From assembly GCA_910588225.1 (NCBI GenBank), contig CAJUQT010000028.1, forward strand, positions 1 to 51,462: a stretch of 51,462 nt of DNA, in the 5' to 3' direction. The position numbers and the translations under genes are program-made. The notes under the pieces were generated by a model, which saw only the letters and a program-made list of their open reading frames with translations, did not search any database and was not told the DNA's origin. The DNA comes from an uncultured Acetatifactor sp. (lineage in GTDB: Bacteria > Bacillota > Clostridia > Lachnospirales > Lachnospiraceae). Below are positions 42,798 through 50,437 of the stretch, one piece after another (the first letter of the stretch is position 1; each line of letters starts with the position of its first letter).

Positions 42798-45149
42798 TTA
42801 CGGAAACACAATATGCAGCTTCCGTTCCGCATCCACATACACATTACTCAGCATAATACTTCGCATGGCTGTCTCAAAAACTGTATTCTCCATTTTCTCA
42901 AAAGCATCAAAGCATTCGTTCTGATACTCGAACAGCAGATTTCTCTGGGCAGTGGACCTGCCGGAAACCGCCGCCTGAAGCTGATGCATGTAATCCACCT
43001 GCTCCACCCAGGCATTGTCGATAGCGCTTAAGACAGCCACCCGAATAAATGTGTTCATATCCCGTACTCCCAGGTTCTTTTCCCTGTCCTCCAGCCGCTT
43101 TACCACCTTTTCAAGCAGATACTCCTCTATCTCCGGGAGCCCGACAGATGTGGTATCCGGCAGATCATTCTCCAGACGATACGAGATATTGTCCAATATA
43201 TATCTGGAAAGTATTTTTTTATCTATGCTTTCACAAGCACCGAAAAATCTTCTGATATTCTTCTCCGCCATCTGCAGAATCTGTTCCCGGTTAACATCAC
43301 CGCCGTCCAGAAGATGGTCTCTGGTAGCATAAATCAAATCACGCTGCCGCCGCATTATCTTATCATAGTCCACAGAACGTTTCCGCGACATCACAGCCAT
43401 CTCTTCCCCTGTTTTCTGAGACTTGTCGATAATTTTTTTCAGCTTCCTCCTACTGATGCGCCTTTTGCCTTCAATATATTTTTCATATTGCTTCGAATTC
43501 CCCCCATCTACCACTCCGTCTTCCAATGAGACGAAGAAATGACTGGATCCCACATCTCCCTGTCTCCCGGCCCGGCCTCTGGCCTGTCGCTCCATACGTA
43601 CATTGTCCATACGTCCTATGCCGATGACCGCAAGGCCGCCCACAGCTTCCACACCCTTGCCCAACTTAATATCTGTGCCGCGTCCTGCCATGGAGGTGGC
43701 CACAGTGACTGCATCCGGCTGCCCGGCCTCTTTAATAATCTGGGCCTCCCAGGATGCATTGTTTGCGTTCAGTACATTGTGCGGAACCTGTGCCTCCAGA
43801 AGCTTCCTGGAAACCGACTCCGTATCTACAATGTTGGAAGCTACAATCAGCACCGGTCTTCCCGTGGCATGGAGCTCCAGTGTCTCCTCCACTGCCGCCT
43901 GTATCTGTTCCTCTTTGTTTCGAAAATACTGATCCGGCAAATCAACTCGTTGTCTGGGGCGATTCGGCGGAATCACCAGAACCTTCACCCCATACACATT
44001 CCTGAGTTCCTCGGAGGCATCAATCATAGTACCGCTCATTCCCGCCATTTTGGGAAACATTAGAAATAAATTCTGAAAAGTTACTGCCGCTACAGAACGA
44101 TTCTCCTGTGAAATCTCTACACCTTCTTTGGCTTCCAGGGCCTGATGCTGGCCTCCCCGCAGCTTCATACCGTCCATCAGCCGCCCGGTACCTCCGTCCA
44201 GAAGTACCACTTTTCCGTCCTTCGACACCATATAGGCATCGCCCTTCTCGAACATGGCATGCGCCCGCAGTGCCAGCGTCACATGCCGGTTAATCTCAAA
44301 ATATTCCTCACTGTAAAAATTATCTATCTGAAAAAATGTTTCGGCATATCGAATACCATTCTCCGTCAGCCACACTGCCTTGTCTTCCTGCTCATAATCT
44401 TCATCTTCAATCATGGTAGTGACAAAGAAATCAGTGATCCCATAGAGATTCGACTGTACCCTGGGAGAACTGGAAATCACCAGCGGCATCTGAGCTCCAT
44501 CCAGAAGCACGGAATCTGCCTCGTCAATAATCACATAGTAAAATTCCCTCAGGAAACGGTCTTCCGCCCTTGTGACCAGATTATTCAGCAGATAGTCAAA
44601 ACCCAATGCACCATGGGTGGTATACACAATGTCGGCTGCGTACATTTCCTTTTTTTCCGCATTCTGCAGCTTATTTTGTTCTGCTTTTTCGTTTCCTGCA
44701 TCTTCCTCGCCTCCCGCGGACACAGAAAGTCCCATAAAGCGATATACCGGTCCCATTTCCTCTGCGTCACGTCTGGCCAGATAATCGTTTACCGTCACCA
44801 GGATGACGCTTTTCCCGGTAAGAGCATTCAGATATAAGGGCATTGTGGCCACCAGCGTTTTTCCCTCGCCGGTATTCATCTCCGCCAGATATCCTTTGTG
44901 CAGGGCAATTCCCCCCAGTATCTGCACATCATAAGGCGCCATTCCCAGAATCCGCCAGTCTGCCTCGCAGATCGCCGCAAAAGCTTCCGGCAGCAAATCA
45001 TCCAGACTCTCCCCACCGGCCAGACGTTCTCTGAATTCCACAGTCAGATGTGACAGCTCTTCATCTGACAGTTCTTTCATTCGCTCCTGGCATTTTCTGA
45101 CCTGACACACTTCTTTTTTCAGTTTCCTCAGTTTCCATCTCTGTTTCAT
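42798..45149 (-). CDS. secA2: Accessory Sec translocase ATPase SecA2
   Basis: A 783-residue ATPase that powers export of the SRRP. Walker A is MNTGEGKT (91-98), Walker B is DEAD (209-212), and the C-terminal motor has SMAGRGTDI and the arginine finger motif QARGRAGRQGD. Like other SecA2 proteins it lacks the C-terminal zinc-binding tail of SecA1. A 20-25-residue acidic insertion sits near residues 145-168, before YAADIVYTT. The gene follows asp3 by 59 bases; its ribosome binding site is weak (GGAAAACAG). The DExx box and helical scaffold domains are complete. Confidence 0.95.
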   Translation of the reverse strand: MKQRWKLRKLKKEVCQVRKCQERMKELSDEELSHLTVEFRERLAGGESLDDLLPEAFAAICEADWRILGMAPYDVQILGGIALHKGYLAEMNTGEGKTLVATMPLYLNALTGKSVILVTVNDYLARRDAEEMGPVYRFMGLSVSAGGEEDAGNEKAEQNKLQNAEKKEMYAADIVYTTHGALGFDYLLNNLVTRAEDRFLREFYYVIIDEADSVLLDGAQMPLVISSSPRVQSNLYGITDFFVTTMIEDEDYEQEDKAVWLTENGIRYAETFFQIDNFYSEEYFEINRHVTLALRAHAMFEKGDAYMVSKDGKVVLLDGGTGRLMDGMKLRGGQHQALEAKEGVEISQENRSVAAVTFQNLFLMFPKMAGMSGTMIDASEELRNVYGVKVLVIPPNRPRQRVDLPDQYFRNKEEQIQAAVEETLELHATGRPVLIVASNIVDTESVSRKLLEAQVPHNVLNANNASWEAQIIKEAGQPDAVTVATSMAGRGTDIKLGKGVEAVGGLAVIGIGRMDNVRMERQARGRAGRQGDVGSSHFFVSLEDGVVDGGNSKQYEKYIEGKRRISRRKLKKIIDKSQKTGEEMAVMSRKRSVDYDKIMRRQRDLIYATRDHLLDGGDVNREQILQMAEKNIRRFFGACESIDKKILSRYILDNISYRLENDLPDTTSVGLPEIEEYLLEKVVKRLEDREKNLGVRDMNTFIRVAVLSAIDNAWVEQVDYMHQLQAAVSGRSTAQRNLLFEYQNECFDAFEKMENTVFETAMRSIMLSNVYVDAERKLHIVFP

Positions 45150-45208
45150 TTATTCTGTTTTCCGGATTCTTTTATTTCCCACATCATTTTTGATGGGTTC
45201 CTGCCGCT

Positions 45209-45775
45209 TTATTTGCAATCCTTTTTGCCCGGATTCATTCCTTTTTCTGATTTTTTGTCGTCTAATTTCCCGGATGCCTTTTTCTTCCCGGATTTCCGCT
45301 TCCACCACCGGCGTTTTGTCTCTTCTTCCACTTCCGGTTCATACTCTATTTCTTCTATTACAATAGAATGAAAATGAAACCGGGTCATGCCGCCGTTAAT
45401 CAGCTGCATCCGATAACTGTAAGTCTTCAGCGGACACTGAAAAACACTTACGCCTTCCCGGATAATAACGCTTCCAGCCTCCACATCATATTTGTCAAAA
45501 AAGAGCAGACGTACCATCCATGCCTCCCCCTCCTGGCAATCTATGGCCACCGTCACCCTGTACTCGCTTTCCCCGTCGATCATGGGCAGGGCAGGCTCAA
45601 TTCTCTGCGCCTGGTAGTTTGTCTTGGAATGCCACTGCTTGATCACTGTTCCGGGAGGCATCAGCATGTTTTGAAACTCCACGTCCGTTTTCCCGTGATA
45701 CCATATTTCCGATCCGTACAGATAGGTATCCGAGGAATATTCATTCCAGTAGATTGTCCACTTCTCTCCCGTCAT
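45209..45775 (-). CDS. asp3: Accessory Sec protein Asp3
   Basis: A 188-residue protein matching Asp3: IYWNEYSSDTYLYGSEIWYHG at the N terminus (the start is W-x-I-Y-W in the family), a beta-sandwich with YRVTVAIDCQEGEAWMVRL and a final FHSIVIEEIE. It is a carbohydrate-binding-module-like part of the Asp1-2-3 complex that recognises the SRRP. The last ~35 residues are a Lys-rich tail not usual for the family. Its ATG overlaps the asp2 stop by four bases, a typical translational coupling; AAAGG precedes it. Confidence 0.9.
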   Translation of the reverse strand: MTGEKWTIYWNEYSSDTYLYGSEIWYHGKTDVEFQNMLMPPGTVIKQWHSKTNYQAQRIEPALPMIDGESEYRVTVAIDCQEGEAWMVRLLFFDKYDVEAGSVIIREGVSVFQCPLKTYSYRMQLINGGMTRFHFHSIVIEEIEYEPEVEEETKRRWWKRKSGKKKASGKLDDKKSEKGMNPGKKDCK

Positions 45776-47292
45776 TTCTTTCCTTTTCCTCTGCCAAAAT
45801 CCTCATTCAGCACTTTCCCATACTGATCCAGAAACCAGTTCACAATTCCTCCCGTATTGTCATTATGCCGTCCATGAAGCCCTTTTCCGTAAATCTGAAC
45901 GCCTTCTGACTGCATATGAGAAATCAGCATCTGATAAGCATCTGCATCATAATCATCTTCTATCATATAGGAAACAATGAATTTGGTATTCCCCCAGTCA
46001 GTGGCTTCAAATTTGTTCCAGAATCTGGTGTTCAACCCCTGAACAGCCTTTTGATCCAGTGCGCCGTTCTGACACCTCAGTACATCCAGAGAAGTAGGAA
46101 ACCCGCCCGGCCGGTTGTATTTTTCATTTGCCGCCACATTTCCGATACTGGCCAGAGGCTTTCCCAGAATGACGGCGTGAGGCCGAATATCACATCCATA
46201 ATATAAAGCGCCGTAAGTGCCCATGGACAGACCCGATAAAACCACCTGATCTGCAGTGAATCCCAGTTCCTCCATATATTTGTGAATCATGTCAACATAC
46301 TGTCTTTCATATTCCGGCGGTCCCATATAGAAAGCGCCGCCTTCCAGCCTGGGCTCCGCCACCAGAAGGAACGGACAGCCCATTCCTTTCATCATATAAT
46401 ATCCTTCAAATCCCTGCAGTGTCTTATATCCGGAAAAGTAGACACAGAGTGGCGGCTTCAGATCCCCCGGCTCAAAATAACAGAAAGCCTCCTGCCCATC
46501 GGATGTCACATAGCGTTCTCCCCCAGGCAGAAAGTATCCGTGACTCCCTCTGGAATTCCTCTGATGCAGTGCCACCAGCTCCAGCTTCCCCTTTCCCCTT
46601 GCACAGAGCGAAAGAAAAGCCGAACCTGCTCTCTGACTTTCCAGTAGAATCACCTGCTGCAGTTGCTTTTCGTCAAAGGTCCAATGTGCGACCTCTTCTG
46701 AAATGCTGCCGTTTGCGAACTGTGTAATTTCCAGAACGATGGAAACGGTCTCATCCTTACTGTATTCCAGCCAGAAGTCAATCACCTGGCCCGGATTTAA
46801 AAATGTATTATACCGCCAGAACAATACCTGCCGAAATTCATCTCCGAAATCCCCCTCCAGGGTCACATCATGATTCCCGTTCCACTTCACCTTTCCGGAA
46901 AATCCCTGAGCCAGGCTTACATCTCTCAGATTGAACTTGGCGCCGTAAGGTTTCGGATAGTAGTACCTGGTCTCCTCCATCAGAAATTTCTGAATCTCTG
47001 TCGGCATAAGATACTGTGCCTTTTTGCAGCGGCATAACCATGCGGTCTTCTCATCCGCTTCTACCTTCTCTGTGATAAAAAGCGAATGTGGTTTTACTGC
47101 CTGAAATAAAGGATCAATTTCTTCTTCCCGGGGTGTTCTGTCCAGGAAGAAAAGGTCATAGGTTCTTTCTTTCTTCTGCTTTTCTGATTTTTCACCAAAA
47201 TGTACCGCATGGTCCAGTTGAACCCACTCCGGTAACGTGTAAACTTTATTCCAGTCCTCTTCTCCCAATTGTAAGATATGAATCTCCTCCAA
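45772..47292 (-). CDS. asp2: Accessory Sec protein Asp2 (SRRP-glycan O-acetyltransferase)
   Basis: A 506-residue Asp2. The C-terminal half is an alpha/beta hydrolase that O-acetylates GlcNAc on the SRRP in streptococci. The nucleophile elbow is GLSMG with S356; an acidic residue in MIEDDYD (E445-D447) and H476 in GRHND complete the triad. The spacing from serine to acid (~90) and to histidine (120) equals that in the known Asp2. The N-terminal part (LQLGEEDWNKVYTLPE) is also typical. The start is a TTG with GAGGTGA about 10 bases upstream, inside the end of asp1, overlapping it by 47 bases. It overlaps asp3 by four bases. Confidence 0.94.
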   Translation of the reverse strand: MEEIHILQLGEEDWNKVYTLPEWVQLDHAVHFGEKSEKQKKERTYDLFFLDRTPREEEIDPLFQAVKPHSLFITEKVEADEKTAWLCRCKKAQYLMPTEIQKFLMEETRYYYPKPYGAKFNLRDVSLAQGFSGKVKWNGNHDVTLEGDFGDEFRQVLFWRYNTFLNPGQVIDFWLEYSKDETVSIVLEITQFANGSISEEVAHWTFDEKQLQQVILLESQRAGSAFLSLCARGKGKLELVALHQRNSRGSHGYFLPGGERYVTSDGQEAFCYFEPGDLKPPLCVYFSGYKTLQGFEGYYMMKGMGCPFLLVAEPRLEGGAFYMGPPEYERQYVDMIHKYMEELGFTADQVVLSGLSMGTYGALYYGCDIRPHAVILGKPLASIGNVAANEKYNRPGGFPTSLDVLRCQNGALDQKAVQGLNTRFWNKFEATDWGNTKFIVSYMIEDDYDADAYQMLISHMQSEGVQIYGKGLHGRHNDNTGGIVNWFLDQYGKVLNEDFGRGKGKK

Positions 47293-48880
47293 CGCAGTCC
47301 ATCACCTCTCCCCACTTTTCCAAAAGCTTCTCAGTGGTATATTCCTTGACAAGTTCATAAGAACAGACTCTGGCCCGATTCCAGCTCTTCAGCCCGTTCA
47401 GATAATACTCCAGAACTTCCGGCAGGTCTTTTATTTTCTTCAGCACGATACCATTCCTGCCATGCTCCACGAACTCTGTCTTCGTCCGCACAATCTGCGG
47501 AATCCCGATGCTGATTGCCGTAATCTGTAGATACAGTTCAGGAATTTTACGCAGATCCACCAGCAGTCTCTGTTCCCGCATACATTTGCTTACTGACAGC
47601 TCATCCACACATTGTTCTACAAAGATTTTAACCGGTACTGCTTTTTCCGGATCCAGATTATTCTCCGCAATCATTTCACTTTCTTCTTCAAGCGCCCAGT
47701 CTTCTTCCAGTCCTGCCTTCCTGAGCTCACTTCGAGTATGTTCCAGTACCTTCCGCTTCCTGTCGTATTCTGCCCTTCGCGTAAACAAATGGACACGGGC
47801 CAGCTCGTTTTTCAACAGATACTCTCCCAAAACCCGTATCAGCCCGGCAAACACCTCGTCTTCCATATCATCCACCGGAACCAGGATTTTCTGTACGGCG
47901 AACTGAGCGCTTATACTTAAATCCACGCGGGTATCATAAGGGGGAATTGCGATGATATTTTCCAGCAGCATTCCTGATTCTTTTTGGACTTTACTTACAT
48001 TTTTCTTCGAGTCTGCCACAAGGTAGTCCGCCCCTTTTATCATCTCCCCGGATTCCGGATGTGCGGATATAGGATATCTGTCTTCAAAAAAAGATAGAAT
48101 CTTTTTCTTTCCCTTCAGTGCCTCCCCCAGCAATGAAGCATGGCGGTCATGCATGGCCACACAGAATATATCCTGACTCTCCGTCAGATCTAAATACGAA
48201 GTCAGCACTTCATAAATAACCTGTTCCAGACTGTCATAACGCAATCGGGAAAACCTTATTTCCAGTGTCTTTTTTTCATATTGCAGCAAGTATTCCGGAC
48301 ATTTCTCATTGATTTCCACATGACCGTCAACCTGAAAATGCCTTAGCTTCCACATCCCGTTTTCCATCAGATAATCCTGGTACAAAGGTTGTTCCTTCTC
48401 ATACAGAATCGTACCGGACACGAAGCCTCTGTCATCATAGAGATTGCGCCGCCAAAGCTTTCCGCCTCTGTATAAATCAATTCGAATGGGATTTCCATCC
48501 TCTCCAAAATCAATCTGTGCATATTTCTCTTTATTCAGCATGGCCACCACCACGAAAGGTGTATAGACAAATTCAATTCCTTCCGGCCACTTTAAATTAT
48601 GGAAGGACAGAACCATCACTTTCTTCCGCCTTACCGCCTGCAAAGCATCAAAGCAGGACCAGTAAGGCGCGCGATACACACCCTGTCTGTGGAGAAAATG
48701 GCGAAAATTCGGCGCAAAGCTGAGAAGTATAATCTGATAGGGACAGGCTCTGTTGCGATGAAACAGCTGTATCTGCTTCACGGTATCGTCAAATTCCGTA
48801 TGCATACGTCTGACCGTCCACCTCTGTTCATTTTCACACCATTGATTTTGCTGATACCAGGCCGGAATAAAATATAGCAT
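47246..48880 (-). CDS. asp1: Accessory Sec protein Asp1
   Basis: A 544-residue Asp1 with the expected N terminus (MLYFIPAWYQ) and GT-B-like shape. Landmarks: DDTVKQIQLF, VLSFHNLKWPEGIEFVYTPF, the beta-meander region LYDDRGFVSGTILY resembling GtfA, and QLMDR-like C-terminal portions such as CVAMHDRHASLLGEALKGKKK and DYLVADS. Asp1 binds glycans and is not itself known as a catalyst. The start at 48880 is chosen because GGAGAGA lies 4-6 bases upstream; a TTG four codons earlier has none. It follows secY2 with a gap of 96 bases. Confidence 0.9.
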   Translation of the reverse strand: MLYFIPAWYQQNQWCENEQRWTVRRMHTEFDDTVKQIQLFHRNRACPYQIILLSFAPNFRHFLHRQGVYRAPYWSCFDALQAVRRKKVMVLSFHNLKWPEGIEFVYTPFVVVAMLNKEKYAQIDFGEDGNPIRIDLYRGGKLWRRNLYDDRGFVSGTILYEKEQPLYQDYLMENGMWKLRHFQVDGHVEINEKCPEYLLQYEKKTLEIRFSRLRYDSLEQVIYEVLTSYLDLTESQDIFCVAMHDRHASLLGEALKGKKKILSFFEDRYPISAHPESGEMIKGADYLVADSKKNVSKVQKESGMLLENIIAIPPYDTRVDLSISAQFAVQKILVPVDDMEDEVFAGLIRVLGEYLLKNELARVHLFTRRAEYDRKRKVLEHTRSELRKAGLEEDWALEEESEMIAENNLDPEKAVPVKIFVEQCVDELSVSKCMREQRLLVDLRKIPELYLQITAISIGIPQIVRTKTEFVEHGRNGIVLKKIKDLPEVLEYYLNGLKSWNRARVCSYELVKEYTTEKLLEKWGEVMDCVGGDSYLTIGRRGLE

Positions 48881-48976
48881 TTCTCTCTCCAAAATCGCCG
48901 CTGTTAACCAGACGGCGGACTTACATTTTAATAAATTCTATATATCAGGCTGCGCTGCCATGGATGAACACAGGAA

Positions 48977-50182
48977 TCAGAACAGCGGACGGCACGAATC
49001 ATACTTATGAATAGATATCAACTCGCGGGAAATTGTACACCAGAAGCTGGTCATCATCATAATAGAAGTGGGCAGCATGGTCAGCGTACTGTCCATATTT
49101 CCTCTCAGCTGCAGAATCAGAGGTACAAGGAGACATCCTCCCATGATCGTGGCACTTGCAAAGCTGATACACCACATAACCCTGCGCAGGTACCTTTTTG
49201 TATCCCGTCCCGCATGAAGGTTCACAATACTGTCCCCGCTTTTCAGGAAATTCTCTGTCTGGTCCCTGGGATTTATCATGATAAAGGCAAAACCAATGGT
49301 AAGCAGATATTCACAGGCAATATACACTGTAATCCCTGCCGGACTGGTCAGGTTCATGTTATCCTGCCACCAGGCAATTCCCGCACTTTCCGGGAACAGG
49401 TCTCCCAGCAAAGACACTATGAGCCGGGGCAGCATGAACACTGCGGTGGTGAACATCATCGGCATGACGCCCACGGGATTCAGTTTGATTGCCATATAGT
49501 TCTTGTCCGCATAGACATTATGTATGGAAACACGCTGCACAGGAATCCGCATTTCTCCATTTTCCATAAGAAGTGTAATCAGCAGCATCACCAGTGCTAT
49601 TGCCAGAGGAATTGCCAGTCTCCCCGGATCATGCCGGAGTACCGTACCGATAACACGTTCCAGGATATTGACCAGTCCTACTATCATCCGTCCTCCCACA
49701 CCGTATTTTCCATTCCGCTCAGACAACCACAGCATAATCATGACGCCGGTCACCATCTCTGCTGCCGCTATGATTCTGGCATAAAGCAATTCCTCCTCCG
49801 GCACGGCAAATTTCAGCTGCGGTATCTGTACGATTGTCTGCATCACTGCAATGATTATCGTCACTATCGCCATTACACGGCCCATAGTCTTCGGCGACAA
49901 TGGTGTTCTGGTAAAAAGCTTCCTGAAAGCAAAACCAATCTGCACCAGCAAACTCGATATCATAAACGGAAAAATACCCAGTGCAAAAATAGACGACTTA
50001 TTCGCATCTCCGCCGATGGTCTGCATCAGCACATCCTCCACACTGACGATCCCTTCAGAGTAGTCGATGCGTTCCAGACCATACAGAGGAATGCACTTTC
50101 CCAATATATATACAAGAAGAATCAAGCCTGTATATGCAAGCTTGTACTTCATTACATTCTCTTTTTTTTCTGATTGTGACAA
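48977..50182 (-). CDS. secY2: Accessory Sec translocase channel SecY2
   Basis: A 401-residue polytopic protein with about ten membrane helices, the channel partner of SecA2. Landmarks: YILGKCIPLYGL at helix 1, IFALGIFPFMISSLLVQI (helix 2 region of SecY), NGKYGVGGRMIVGLVNILER, and PVGVMPMMFTTAVFMLPRL in the cytoplasmic loop 5/helix region. As in other SecY2 proteins the cytoplasmic loops are shorter than in SecY. The frame opens at a TTG (50182) with GGGAG 7 bases upstream; an ATG ten codons later (50152) is the alternative. Confidence 0.93.
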   Translation of the reverse strand: MSQSEKKENVMKYKLAYTGLILLVYILGKCIPLYGLERIDYSEGIVSVEDVLMQTIGGDANKSSIFALGIFPFMISSLLVQIGFAFRKLFTRTPLSPKTMGRVMAIVTIIIAVMQTIVQIPQLKFAVPEEELLYARIIAAAEMVTGVMIMLWLSERNGKYGVGGRMIVGLVNILERVIGTVLRHDPGRLAIPLAIALVMLLITLLMENGEMRIPVQRVSIHNVYADKNYMAIKLNPVGVMPMMFTTAVFMLPRLIVSLLGDLFPESAGIAWWQDNMNLTSPAGITVYIACEYLLTIGFAFIMINPRDQTENFLKSGDSIVNLHAGRDTKRYLRRVMWCISFASATIMGGCLLVPLILQLRGNMDSTLTMLPTSIMMMTSFWCTISRELISIHKYDSCRPLF

Positions 50183-50228
50183 AATAATTCTCCCGAATTC
50201 TGATTAAGATTTGTTTTTTCATGAATCA

Positions 50229-50254
50229 GCGGCCGCCATGTGACCGGCGGCCGC
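50229..50254 (-). other. GC-only hairpin between the small membrane protein gene and secY2
   Basis: GCGGCCGCC (50229-50237) and GGCGGCCGC (50246-50254) form a perfect 9-bp all-GC stem with an 8-base loop. No T run follows on the minus strand, so it looks more like an mRNA processing, stability or attenuation element separating the abundant SRRP message from the export genes. Confidence 0.6.
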
Positions 50255-50278
50255 CAATTTCACATTCTTTATTTCAAA

Positions 50279-50428
50279 TTACTTTTTTGATAACCGGTTC
50301 TGCAGTTCCTTCTTCTCTTTGTTCAGCTGATATCTTCTCACGAAGAACCATGCCGTCGCTCCAATCAGAATGACCAGGACCAAAATGTCCCACCCGCATA
50401 CCAATTTCAAATTCTCAAAAAAACTCAT
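50279..50428 (-). CDS. Small single-pass membrane protein of the SRRP/accessory Sec locus
   Basis: A 49-residue protein, starting MSFFENLKLVCGWD, with one membrane helix (about 14-30, ILVLVILIGATAWFFV) followed by a basic, heptad-like tail (RRYQLNKEKKELQNRLSKK). AGAAAGG lies 10-12 bases before the ATG, and only nine bases separate it from the SRRP stop. Its shape resembles the end of the SRRP (membrane helix plus basic tail). By position it could stand for the Asp4/Asp5 (SecE/SecG-like) partners of SecY2, but it shows no recognisable SecE or SecG motif. It is too short for most gene callers. Confidence 0.75.
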   Translation of the reverse strand: MSFFENLKLVCGWDILVLVILIGATAWFFVRRYQLNKEKKELQNRLSKK

Positions 50429-50437
50429 GAATTTTGT

